Source: Haloferula luteola | GTDB taxonomy: Bacteria; Verrucomicrobiota; Verrucomicrobiia; Verrucomicrobiales; Akkermansiaceae | Assembly: GCF_014201715.1 (NCBI RefSeq) | Contig: NZ_JACHFD010000002.1 | Location: forward strand, 310,001-374,000 | Direction: 5' to 3' | Length of the DNA stretch: 64,000 nucleotides | Part shown: one piece after another, positions 9,573 through 17,194 of the stretch | Layout: each line of letters starts with the position of its first letter | Position numbering within the stretch: the first letter of the stretch is position 1 | Notes under the pieces: generated by a model | Database searches by the model: none | Seen by the model: only the letters and a program-made list of their open reading frames with translations | What the model was told of the DNA's origin: nothing | Program-made: the position numbers and the translations under genes

Positions 9573-11111
9573 ATGGCATTTCCACTTCTCCACATGCGCC
9601 TCTTCCCACTCGCGCTCGCGCTTTCCCTGATTCTCCCTGCCCCTGGAGCATGGCCTTATCTCGATCCCTTGACTCACCCCTCGGCGGATCACTGGGAACT
9701 CGTCGGCGGCGATTGGTCGGCCGACCAAGGCAGCCTTGATGTCGATCCAGGCGCTGGCGCCCTCGCCCACTTGAAAGGTCTCGAAGTCAACGATTTCCAA
9801 CTCGACCTGGAGATCAAGGCGGATGCTCGTTCCGAAGTCGGGGTGATTTTTCGTGGCCAGAAGCTTGATTCCAAACCCGATGCCTATGAAGGCGGGGAGG
9901 TCCGCATCCATCCTGGCGAGAATACCATCTACTGGGATTCGGTCGCCAAGACTCGAAAACCCATCGCCCACCGACCGCTTCCCATCGAATCTGACCAATG
10001 GTACCACCTGCGCATTCAGGCCGCCGCAGAGCGCGTTCGGATCTACCTTGAGTCGAGCCCCATCACCTCTGACAGCTGGCCGATCTTCGACGGCGTGGAA
10101 GCATCCTTCACCAAAGGAGACATCGCACTCAAGGCCTCCGGGGACCAGGCGTCCTTTCGAAATTTGGAACTTCGCGAGATTCGCTCCCGTCCGCTTTCTG
10201 ACTCCTTCACCAACCCGGTCCAGGAAGGTGGCGCGGACCCTGTCGTCCTTCATGATAACGGGAAGTACTACGCCTACACCACTCACACCGCCCGGCAGCG
10301 GGGAAGAACCCAAGGAATCCGATTGCACACCTCCACCGATCTCGTCCATTGGAAAGACGAGGGCTTCGCCTTGAAGGACCGGGATAGCTGGGGCGACCAC
10401 GGATTCTGGGCACCTGACATTGTCGAGAAAGACGGAACCTTCTACCTCTACTATGCCGCTCAGGAACGAATCTGCGTCGCCACCTCAAATTCGCCCATGG
10501 GACCTTTCCGACAGAAAACCAAGGAGCCCATGGCGCCAGACAGCATCAAAATTGATGCCCACGTGTTCGAAGACGACGATGGCCAGTGCTATTTCTACTA
10601 CGTCAGCTTTGGGCAAGGCAACGAGATCTGGGGAGGAAAGCTGAACGACGATATGGTCAGCGTCGATCCCAGCAGCCTCCGAAAAATGCTCGGGCCCGAC
10701 GAAGCCTGGGAGCGCCATCAGGCGCCGGTCACTGAGGGCCCCGAAATGATCAAGCACCAAGGAATCTACTACCTCACCTATTCCGGAAGCCACTTTGCCC
10801 ATCCCGAATACGCCGTGGGCTACGCCACTTCCGATAGCCCTCTGGGCCCTTGGAAAAAGTATGCCTTCAACCCGGTCATGAAATCCACTTCCTACGCCCG
10901 GGGAACCGCTCATCATTGCTTCATCGAATCTCCAGATGGCAAGGAGATCTTCATCGTCTATCATCGACACCAAAGCTTCACCCAAGTGAGCCCCCGGAAT
11001 CTTGCGATCGACCGCGTCCGCTTCGTTCCCGATCCGGCCGGAGGTCCGGACATCCTGCAGATCCACGGCCCCACCTCCACCCCTCAGCCCATGCCGTCGG
11101 GAGCCCATTGA
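9573..11111 (+). CDS. Secreted GH43-type glycosidase, paralogue of 5476-7017
   Basis: 512 residues with a hydrophobic signal peptide (LALALSLILPAPGA), a jelly-roll domain and a GH43-type propeller. The catalytic acids align with the first copy: Asp in GADPVVLHDNG, Asp in IDAHVFEDDDG and Glu in VTEGPEMIKH. Long runs are identical to the first copy, for example YYLTYSGSHF and FNPVMKSTSYA. A second ATG at 9594 would also give a good signal peptide. The pair looks like an old tandem duplication split by, or arranged around, the GH92 gene, and the set probably works on one glycan that carries alpha-mannose and a GH43 substrate sugar. Confidence 0.88.
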   Translation: MAFPLLHMRLFPLALALSLILPAPGAWPYLDPLTHPSADHWELVGGDWSADQGSLDVDPGAGALAHLKGLEVNDFQLDLEIKADARSEVGVIFRGQKLDSKPDAYEGGEVRIHPGENTIYWDSVAKTRKPIAHRPLPIESDQWYHLRIQAAAERVRIYLESSPITSDSWPIFDGVEASFTKGDIALKASGDQASFRNLELREIRSRPLSDSFTNPVQEGGADPVVLHDNGKYYAYTTHTARQRGRTQGIRLHTSTDLVHWKDEGFALKDRDSWGDHGFWAPDIVEKDGTFYLYYAAQERICVATSNSPMGPFRQKTKEPMAPDSIKIDAHVFEDDDGQCYFYYVSFGQGNEIWGGKLNDDMVSVDPSSLRKMLGPDEAWERHQAPVTEGPEMIKHQGIYYLTYSGSHFAHPEYAVGYATSDSPLGPWKKYAFNPVMKSTSYARGTAHHCFIESPDGKEIFIVYHRHQSFTQVSPRNLAIDRVRFVPDPAGGPDILQIHGPTSTPQPMPSGAH

Positions 11112-11182
11112 AGTGGGACGATTCGACTTCAACTTCACCCAAGCTTCATTCTAACTTCAAAGACTCCCCGCATGCTCTCGAG

Positions 11183-12502
11183 ATGTGGAAGTTGATTCGA
11201 CGCTTGCTTGCGATGGGGTTTCTGGTTCCAGGACTCCTGCTGATCCCCGCCATCACCAGTACCGCGATTCTCATCAGTGACCCAGGGCTCCGTTCCGCGA
11301 GCCCCAGCCGCTTTGCATTTCAGCTCCACCGCAGCCTCTCGCGGCGGATCCCCCGCTATGTGGAAGATCGCCTCGCCTCCGGGAAGGCCGCCACGCTCAG
11401 CGTGTCCCAAATCACGGCGACAGAATGGCCTGTCTACGGAGCCTTTTTCTACCTCCTCGCCACCCAGAATTTGCAGCAGCAATGGGATGCCAACCCTCAG
11501 CTCTCCTCCACCGCACCCAAGGAGGAAGGCATGGAGGCCATTGAAGCCAGCCTGCGTCTCGCCCTCGACGACAACCACGCCCATTGGGTCAAAACCTATT
11601 GGGGCGACGACTATTTGTCAGACCCTAACTGCTTCTATCGAATGCTGTTGATTGGATCGATCACCGCTCACCACCTGCTCACCGGTGACCTTCAGCACCT
11701 CGAACTCCTCCGTGAGCTCTCGACCGATCTCGCCACCGACATTGACCAATCTCCCAGAGGCCTGATCGACGACTATCCCGACCAGTGCTTTCCCGCTGAC
11801 GTCGCCGTCGGCATCGCCATGGTGCGCTATGCGGATCAAGCCTTGGGCTCAGATCATCAGGAGTGGGCTTCAGCTGCCTATCGCAGACTAACGACCACTT
11901 TTCCCGATTCCCTTCCTCCCTACATGGCACGCGCCAGCACCGGCCACCCCACGGCACCCTCGCGAGGCTGCACCAACGGATTCTTTTTCAGCTTCGATCG
12001 CCAACTCTCCTCCGACGATACGGACTCCCGCTACGAAGCCTATGTCGATCACTTCTGGAGAGAAACAAAGGTGATGGCGGGGTGGCGAGAGTTCCCAGCC
12101 GACCCGGCAAAATCCGACACCCTCTACTTTGACCCCGATTCAGGACCCGTGATCGATGGACTTGGAACCTCGGCCACGGGCCTCGGTCTGGGTGCCGCTC
12201 GGCACCACGCCGATTCGGATCGTGCGGGCAAGCTCGGTGCCGAATTCATCGCAAGTGTCCTCCCCCTGCCCACCGGCCGCCTCCTCCTTCCATCGTTGGT
12301 GGCAGATCACGAACATGCACCCTTGTTTCCGGAAATCGTCCTCCTCCATCAGATTTCCATCGCGGGTGGAAGCACTCCCTCGCCAGCTCCCATTCCCCGA
12401 ATCGTCTTTCTTATCCTAACTTCCGAAATCTTGATCGGTCTCCTTTCCCTGGCTGTGGCTTGGAAACTCCTAAGGGTGCAGCGTCAACCGAAGGCGGCCT
12501 GA
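11183..12502 (+). CDS. Unidentified membrane-anchored protein with helical-barrel character
   Basis: 439 residues that I do not recognise with confidence. Hydrophobic segments sit at both ends (about 8-33, GFLVPGLLLIPAITSTAILI, and about 404-425, IVFLILTSEILIGLLSLAVA). The soluble middle has repeated helix pairs with aromatic/acidic stretches (VKTYWGDDYLSDPNCFYRMLLIG, shortened here to its key residues W, D, Y and C) and FDPDSGPVIDGLGTSATGLGLGAAR. This is reminiscent of (alpha/alpha)6 barrel enzymes such as linalool dehydratase-like or heparinase-like folds, but that is only an impression. It follows the second GH43 gene by 71 bases and may belong to the same glycan island. Its last 33 bases overlap the 3' end of rtcA on the other strand. 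Confidence 0.6.
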   Translation: MWKLIRRLLAMGFLVPGLLLIPAITSTAILISDPGLRSASPSRFAFQLHRSLSRRIPRYVEDRLASGKAATLSVSQITATEWPVYGAFFYLLATQNLQQQWDANPQLSSTAPKEEGMEAIEASLRLALDDNHAHWVKTYWGDDYLSDPNCFYRMLLIGSITAHHLLTGDLQHLELLRELSTDLATDIDQSPRGLIDDYPDQCFPADVAVGIAMVRYADQALGSDHQEWASAAYRRLTTTFPDSLPPYMARASTGHPTAPSRGCTNGFFFSFDRQLSSDDTDSRYEAYVDHFWRETKVMAGWREFPADPAKSDTLYFDPDSGPVIDGLGTSATGLGLGAARHHADSDRAGKLGAEFIASVLPLPTGRLLLPSLVADHEHAPLFPEIVLLHQISIAGGSTPSPAPIPRIVFLILTSEILIGLLSLAVAWKLLRVQRQPKAA

Positions 12503-13483
12503 TCCCAGATCCTCCCACACATGCTGAGTACCGAGGAAAGCATGAATGACAGAGAGATTGGTCTCCACGTGAGAATCCGGGCTCATGGTCGTGAAGCTGC
12601 CTCCGCCGGCAAGGGCCATCGGCAATAGCAATTGATCAGCCAGATGCCGACCCACGGCACTGCCCGTACCCATCCAATCCCGCATCGCTTTTCCCGCTCG
12701 TCTGCCTAGCCGCTCCGCCGATACCCCTTGGGCACCAAACGTGCAGGTCATCTCCCGAGTATGCTGAAACTCCGCCTCGACCAGGCAGGCAACTCCCATC
12801 CCCGGACCTGCGGGAAGGGCTTTCACCTGAGCATCTTCACAAGGAAATACCTGAACAGCCGCATCCATCATCCGACCGGCAATCGACACGGGAAGCTCAC
12901 GGAACGGCACTCGGATGGAGCTCGCTACGAGTTCTCCGGGCTCCTGGACGTCAAACGACATTCGTGACTCCCATGGCTCGACCTTGGCCAAGATGCAGCC
13001 GCCTCCCACCGGAGCAAATCCGGATTCCTTCAACTCCAGTTGGGCACGGGCACCCATCTTCGCGAGTGCAGGCAAATACACCCGCTCTAGGAATTCAAAA
13101 GGAGGAGCCATCGGGTTGTGAGTTCCCCCAAAGATCTTCACTTCACTTGCACCCCCTGCTTGCCACAATGCGGGCAACACCGTCTGAAGAACCAAACCGG
13201 TGCTGCCCGCAGTCCCCACGGCGAATTCATAAGTTCCAGAACGCACCTTTCCGGCCCGGAACACCAACTCGGTGGAGCCGATCTCGGCGCCGTCGGCGGT
13301 TCCCCCGGAAATGGCACAAGCGGCCCGCACACAGGCAAGATGCTGACGCATCAGACCCGGCTTCCGCCGCGCCCCACGAAGGTGGTTCATCCGGAAAGGT
13401 TGCCCCGTGACGACCGAAAGAGAGAGTGCGGTGCGAAGCATCTGCCCACCTCCCGCACTCCCATCGAGTGAAATGACTTTCAT
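12470..13483 (-). CDS. rtcA: RNA 3'-terminal phosphate cyclase
   Basis: 337 residues. RtcA uses ATP to convert an RNA 3'-phosphate into a 2',3'-cyclic phosphate through an adenylated His. The family blocks are present: LDGSAGGGQMLRTALSLS at the N-terminus, the insert-domain entry HLRGARRKPGLM, the GSTGLVLQTVLPAL block, and the C-terminal SPDSHVETNLSVI block that contains the catalytic His. It starts 4 bases after the rtcB stop codon, so the two are translationally linked and share the rsr operon promoter. Its 3' end overlaps the convergent gene by 33 bases and no terminator hairpin is visible. Confidence 0.96.
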   Translation of the reverse strand: MKVISLDGSAGGGQMLRTALSLSVVTGQPFRMNHLRGARRKPGLMRQHLACVRAACAISGGTADGAEIGSTELVFRAGKVRSGTYEFAVGTAGSTGLVLQTVLPALWQAGGASEVKIFGGTHNPMAPPFEFLERVYLPALAKMGARAQLELKESGFAPVGGGCILAKVEPWESRMSFDVQEPGELVASSIRVPFRELPVSIAGRMMDAAVQVFPCEDAQVKALPAGPGMGVACLVEAEFQHTREMTCTFGAQGVSAERLGRRAGKAMRDWMGTGSAVGRHLADQLLLPMALAGGGSFTTMSPDSHVETNLSVIHAFLGTQHVWEDLGSGRLRLTLHP

Positions 13484-13487
13484 GCCT

Positions 13488-14972
13488 TCAATCGTCGGCT
13501 TCTGCTGCGTCTTTGATCACAAACCGAGCTTGCAACTTCGCCACCGTCTCGGCGAGCCCGGCCGCTTCGACGCTTCGAAGCACTTCGGGGAAATTCTTGT
13601 AGGCATCCGGTGCCTCATCCAAGGGATACTTGCGGCAATTGGTGAGGATGTCCGAGGCATCGAACTCCGCATCCACCGACTTTTGATCGAGAGTGCGGAA
13701 TGCGTGCTTGCGACCCATCTGACGTCCCGCTCCGTGGTTCACTGACCAAGCCGTCCGCTCGGCTCCACCGCGCGCCACCATCACCACGGAACCATCCCGA
13801 GGGTTCCCCGGAAGAAGGATCGGATGCCCGGTCTGTGCAAACGGCGTTCCATGCAGCGAAAAGTGTCCGCCGGGAACCGCCCGGGTCGCGCCCTTGCGAT
13901 GCACCCAGGACTTCTTGCCATCCACGATCTCTTGCCGCGCGATATTATGGGAAATGAAGTACACCAACCCTCCCTTGGCTCCAGGCAGCACTTCTTGAAA
14001 TGCCTCCAGAACAAGCGCATTGATCAGCAGGTGGTTCACTGTCGCAAAGTTCGCACCTAAGGCCATGTCATCAAGATAGGCATCTGCCTCCGGAGTTCCA
14101 AGAGGTGCATACACCAGCTTCTTGTCGCCAGCAGGATAAGGGGTGCTCCACGCCTCAAACTTGCGTTCGAGGTCCTTGAACTGATGCGTCGCTAACAGGT
14201 TTCCAAATCCGCGTGATCCACAGTGGCTGAGAAACGACACATGCCCATCTCTCAATCCGAATACATCCGCAGTCTCTCTCATCGAGGGACGGTCGGCAAT
14301 TCTCGTGATCTCGCATTCGCCGAAATGGTTGCCACCACCGTAGGATCCGAGCTGGCTCATCTTGTCTCCAAAGTGCTTGATTCGATGCGTCTCAAGAATC
14401 CACTCAAGACGGCTACGAAGAGCATCGTAGGAACCATCATGCCCCGCATGCGCCGAGTCCTCACAGCGTCCAGCCCACTCGAGGGGAATTCCTAGGGCTT
14501 CACACACCGCTTCCGAAGCTCCTTCGGTCACCACCTTGAAGCCGAGATCGCGATCGACAGGGCGCCCTTTCTTCACGTTCCGCTGACCACGCCCAGCTCC
14601 GGTCGGTGTCCGCTCCACGATGGCTTCAATGAGTGCACGACGCGTCCTCTTGTCGGCGATAACATCCTCGGGGATGTCCATCTGCAACAGCGACATCGAG
14701 CACTTGATATCCACTCCCACAGGTCCGGGGTAGATATGTGTCGGCGAAACCATCACGCAGCCGATGGGGGCACCATACCCAGCGTGACCGTCGGGATTGA
14801 GCACGACATCGGTCACTCCGGGAGCAAGGCGCGAGTTCACGGCCTGCTGGAGGCAGGTCTCATCAAATGAGTCGCGAATCGAGTCCGTCCCAATCACCGT
14901 AATAGGCTTGCCCTTATCTTCGGGCAAAGGGAGGAAGCCAATGGCTTCGTCAGTTTTATGGATCGTTTTCAT
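13488..14972 (-). CDS. rtcB: RNA-splicing ligase RtcB (3'-phosphate/5'-OH ligase)
   Basis: 494 residues from the ATG at 14972; a TTG four codons upstream is the only longer option. RtcB joins RNA 2',3'-cyclic phosphate or 3'-phosphate ends to 5'-OH ends using GTP and Mn2+. The metal and guanylylation motifs are intact: VDIKCS (Asp/Cys ligands), GGGNHFGECE, SHCGSRGFGN, FISHNIARQE and the NHGAGRQMGR block with the GMP-accepting His. It is somewhat longer than the E. coli enzyme (408 residues). The second Y RNA ends only about 18 bases upstream of the start codon, so RNA folding or processing could affect its translation. It belongs to the rsr-Y RNA-rtcB-rtcA operon. Confidence 0.97.
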   Translation of the reverse strand: MKTIHKTDEAIGFLPLPEDKGKPITVIGTDSIRDSFDETCLQQAVNSRLAPGVTDVVLNPDGHAGYGAPIGCVMVSPTHIYPGPVGVDIKCSMSLLQMDIPEDVIADKRTRRALIEAIVERTPTGAGRGQRNVKKGRPVDRDLGFKVVTEGASEAVCEALGIPLEWAGRCEDSAHAGHDGSYDALRSRLEWILETHRIKHFGDKMSQLGSYGGGNHFGECEITRIADRPSMRETADVFGLRDGHVSFLSHCGSRGFGNLLATHQFKDLERKFEAWSTPYPAGDKKLVYAPLGTPEADAYLDDMALGANFATVNHLLINALVLEAFQEVLPGAKGGLVYFISHNIARQEIVDGKKSWVHRKGATRAVPGGHFSLHGTPFAQTGHPILLPGNPRDGSVVMVARGGAERTAWSVNHGAGRQMGRKHAFRTLDQKSVDAEFDASDILTNCRKYPLDEAPDAYKNFPEVLRSVEAAGLAETVAKLQARFVIKDAAEADD

Positions 14973-14990
14973 TGTCTGATTCAAAGAGGC

Positions 14991-15124
14991 GGCGACAAGG
15001 GGTGGTGAAACAACTTTTCCTGCTCTACCGCTGAGCTACCGGGCCGTTGTGAATGAGTGGCCCGAGCCGGATTCGAACCGGCGACCTGGTCGTCCGTAGC
15101 GATGGAGTTCCACCTGCATTCGCC
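14991..15124 (-). ncRNA. Y RNA 2 (YrlA-like, permuted tRNA-like module)
   Basis: About 134 nt, read on the minus strand. The ends pair as GGCGA (15120-15124) with UCGCC (14991-14995), then GGUGGAAC with GUUUCACC (8 bp, one G-U). Between these stems the unpaired strands AUGC and CCCUUG are shared with the other copy and are the likely Ro-binding site. The interior is a tRNA in permuted order. First comes a T arm (15066-15082, 5-bp stem, loop UUCGAAU). A 7-bp acceptor stem UCGGGCC/GGCCCGG follows, closed by a 13-nt loop in place of free ends. Last is a UA linker and a D arm (15022-15036, GCUC/GAGC with GG in the loop). This matches bacterial Y RNAs, where the anticodon arm is replaced by the Ro-binding stem. 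Ends are inferred from pairing. Confidence 0.88.
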
Positions 15125-15141
15125 ATTTTTAGTCAAGGATT

Positions 15142-15258
15142 CGCGACAAGGAGGTCGAAGACATCTTCCATGCTCTACCGCTGAGCTACCCCGCCGAGGC
15201 GGGAGCCGGATTCGAACCGGCGACCATGGGCTTAGATGGAGTCTTCAAGGCATTCGCG
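15142..15258 (-). ncRNA. Y RNA 1 (YrlA-like, permuted tRNA-like module)
   Basis: About 117 nt, minus strand, 17 bases upstream of Y RNA 2. The terminal stem CGCGA/UCGCG is a compensated version of the GGCGA/UCGCC stem in copy 2. An inner stem GAAGAC/GUCUUC and a further UCCAU/AUGGA helix follow. The T arm (15205-15221) and D arm (15172-15186) are identical in sequence to those of copy 2. The acceptor differs: UCCCGC/GCGGGG closed by a CUCG tetraloop instead of a 13-nt loop. The shared unpaired strands are GAAUGC on the 5' side and CCUUGUCGC on the 3' side. The gene lies downstream of rsr, as in other rsr-yrl loci. Exact ends need mapping. Confidence 0.88.
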
Positions 15259-15268
15259 AAAAGGGGGG

Positions 15269-15371
15269 CCGACGCGACGTCTCCGGGACGAGTTGGGCAA
15301 AAGAACTTCTCTGCCCCGAATCTCTCCTAGGGGTCCCCCCGTGTGGGGGATTCCCTGATTCGTCGCGTCGG
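15269..15371 (-). ncRNA. Unrecognised structured RNA between rsr and the Y RNAs
   Basis: Starts 6 bases after the rsr stop codon. A perfect 11-bp stem (CCGACGCGACG at 15269-15279 on the plus strand, complement at 15361-15371) closes a region with at least two hairpins. The first pairs AAUC/GAUU, AGGG/CCCU and UCCCCC/GGGGGA around a short loop. The second pairs GGGCA/UGCCC. The closing stem is followed on the minus strand by CCCCCC then UUUU before Y RNA 1 begins. It has no D- or T-arm-like sequence, so it is not a third copy of the Y RNA. It may be an independent RNA, a processing signal or an attenuator that sets the ratio of rsr to the genes behind it. Confidence 0.55.
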
Positions 15372-15377
15372 TGCAAT

Positions 15378-16955
15378 CTAGGCTGTTTTGAGTCGAGGGT
15401 TAAGAGCTTGAGATTCGATGGCCTGGATCCAGGGACTGATTTCGCTTCCGCTCGCCGCAAACGCCGCGATGACTTCGAAGACATGGTCACTGAATCCACC
15501 TACATTCAGGATATCCTGGCCGTCAGGAGCCTGCGCCGTGGTGTTCGGCACGAGGTCGATGCACACCAACTTCGCCTGGGAGTTGCGCCGCTTGAGCTTT
15601 TGCCACTCAGCGAGCATCCCCGTCCCGTACCCTGCCCGGCGGGCATCCATCCATGACTCGTTGTCGGAGACGAAAACGACCAAGTCTGGAGCTTCGCCTC
15701 GTTGGTTGAGCCAACGCAATGGAGCGGAGACATTCGTTCCTCCGCCGCCGACGGCAGCAAGCCGCTGGGCATTGGTGAGAACGGTGTCACGAGGATTGAG
15801 TGGAACCTCGACCACATCCCTCTCGAATGGAAGCACCCGCGCCGAGCGGTTCTTCCGAAGAAAGGCGGCCGCCACCAGACCAGCAATGTCGACACAGCGG
15901 ACCTTAGAGGTGGCTCCCTTACGAACACCCGTCGCAGCGCACTGCATCGACCCTGACACATCCGGGCAAACGACCACCGATCCTCGAATCGTCGGCACGT
16001 TTTCAAGCGCGACCTCCATGGCATCCTGAAGCGCTTCCCGCAATCGATGAGGCACCTCATTTCCTGCATGCAGAAAGGCCACCATGAGCTGATAAGGAAA
16101 GACCCGAGCACGCCGAACGGCTTCAGCGTTCGCAAGTTTCCTCGCCAACCGCTTCACCATTTCGCGATCCTCGAACACGCCGTGTCGCGCAAAGGTGTTC
16201 AGGTTCATGCGGACGGTCTGCCAACTCGCATTCTCCGCGATCTCGGACCACTCGCACGGTCCAAGCTCAAGAGCTGTCAGCATCTGGAAAGGCACGTCGG
16301 GAAGCTCGCCTCGACGAGATCGCTTCCAATCCTCGAAATGGCGGATGTTCTCCGGCAGCAACTCGACATCATAGGAACGACCGATGAGCCATCCATAGAA
16401 CGCTTCCCGTGACTGGGTGCTCGGACGCGGGTGGACCATCTTGACGATATCCGCCAACGACGGGTCGTTGCCAACGGAAGCATGGAGCAACTGACGGTCC
16501 GTGGCTCGTTCCAACCACTCGCGGACGAGCCGCCGCGGAGCCGAGCCCAATGACTTCCGCCCCGTCACTCCAGAACGAAGAATCTGAACGAAGGTTCGCA
16601 ACATGCGGCCGTTGTCGATGACGTGAGGGAAAACCTCGGCGAGCCGATCGAGATCACGAGTCGCCAAAACAGCGCACAACAACGCCGGAAGGTCCTTCAT
16701 GAAGCCGCGCTGCCGAGCATGCAGCGCCGTCTTGGCGAGGAAATCGGTGTCCACCTTGGCCGCCAACTCCAGCACGCGCTCAAGTTGAGTCTCCGCCGAG
16801 ACATAGTAGGTCGTCGTGAGACACCCCGTCATCGCCACCCGAGCCAAAGCCGCCTTGGCGGAGAGCTCATAGGCCACTCCACCTGCGTCATTTCTCGCAG
16901 TCGCCTTGGGGATGAAGGCCCCGCGGAGTGATCGGAAGAGTTGGTGATTTGCCAT
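15378..16955 (-). CDS. rsr: Ro60 orthologue Rsr (TROVE and von Willebrand A domains)
   Basis: 525 residues, the normal length for bacterial Ro. The TROVE HEAT-repeat ring covers about residues 1-320 (for example TALHARQRGFMKDLPALL and SVGNDPSLADIVKMVHPRPS, given here as landmarks). A vWA domain follows with an intact MIDAS motif DVSGS (residues 332-336). Ro binds Y RNAs on the outside of its ring and the ends of misfolded or damaged RNAs in the cavity. In bacteria it works with PNPase and in rRNA maturation under stress. It is the first gene of the operon, with a -24/-12 promoter about 41 bases upstream and RtcR divergent from it. Two Y RNAs and a third structured RNA follow immediately. Confidence 0.96.
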   Translation of the reverse strand: MANHQLFRSLRGAFIPKATARNDAGGVAYELSAKAALARVAMTGCLTTTYYVSAETQLERVLELAAKVDTDFLAKTALHARQRGFMKDLPALLCAVLATRDLDRLAEVFPHVIDNGRMLRTFVQILRSGVTGRKSLGSAPRRLVREWLERATDRQLLHASVGNDPSLADIVKMVHPRPSTQSREAFYGWLIGRSYDVELLPENIRHFEDWKRSRRGELPDVPFQMLTALELGPCEWSEIAENASWQTVRMNLNTFARHGVFEDREMVKRLARKLANAEAVRRARVFPYQLMVAFLHAGNEVPHRLREALQDAMEVALENVPTIRGSVVVCPDVSGSMQCAATGVRKGATSKVRCVDIAGLVAAAFLRKNRSARVLPFERDVVEVPLNPRDTVLTNAQRLAAVGGGGTNVSAPLRWLNQRGEAPDLVVFVSDNESWMDARRAGYGTGMLAEWQKLKRRNSQAKLVCIDLVPNTTAQAPDGQDILNVGGFSDHVFEVIAAFAASGSEISPWIQAIESQALNPRLKTA

Positions 16956-16996
16956 CGGTTTGCAGGTCCGGGTGTTGCGCCGGACGCCAACCTATA

Positions 16997-17013
16997 GGCA
17001 CCCGCCATGCCAA
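16997..17013 (-). promoter_or_regulatory. Candidate sigma54 (-24/-12) promoter of the rsr-Y RNA-rtcBA operon
   Basis: Minus-strand sequence TTGGCATGGCGGGTGCC has GG and GC elements with exactly 10 bases between them, as required for RpoN. It matches TGGCAY-N5-TTGC except for G at the first position of the -12 box. It lies 41 bases upstream of the rsr start codon, leaving a leader of about 30 bases, and faces the gene for a sigma54 activator. Confidence 0.72.
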
Positions 17014-17125
17014 CTCTTCACGACCCCAAGCCCCACATCATCGCAACTTCCTCTCTTTTAGAGCTTAAAAACTTTCACCACTCGCAAACCCCAAGATCAT
17101 CAACCCCACAAAATCGAATCATTTT

Positions 17126-17139
17126 TATCCTTTTGGATA
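17126..17139. promoter_or_regulatory. Inverted repeat, possible RtcR enhancer site
   Basis: TATCC-TTTT-GGATA lies about 113 bp upstream of the sigma54 promoter and 55 bp upstream of rtcR, in a markedly AT-rich stretch. The distance fits a sigma54 enhancer, and the position could also allow autoregulation. A looser TAGGC/GCCTA pair overlaps and follows it (about 17137-17166). No other copy was seen in the window. Confidence 0.4.
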
Positions 17140-17194
17140 GGCTTTTCTCTTATTTTCGATTGCCTACCCTTCTGGCTAGAGTGATTTTTGCCGC

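Noticed and set aside
15066..15196. Ordinary tRNA gene on the minus strand, reading the D arm of Y RNA 1 through to the T arm of Y RNA 2
   Set aside because: The would-be acceptor strands GGCGGGG and UCGGGCC do not pair, the distance between arms is too long, and each acceptor pairs perfectly within its own permuted unit.
15258..15380. Third Y RNA copy after rsr
   Set aside because: No T arm, D arm, acceptor or GAAUGC/CCUUG strands occur in this element; it is reported as a separate structured RNA.
15057..15656. Plus-strand open frame across the Y RNA region and the end of rsr
   Set aside because: It is antisense to two structured RNAs and to the vWA domain of rsr, and has no domain. Its frame comes from tRNA-like sequence.
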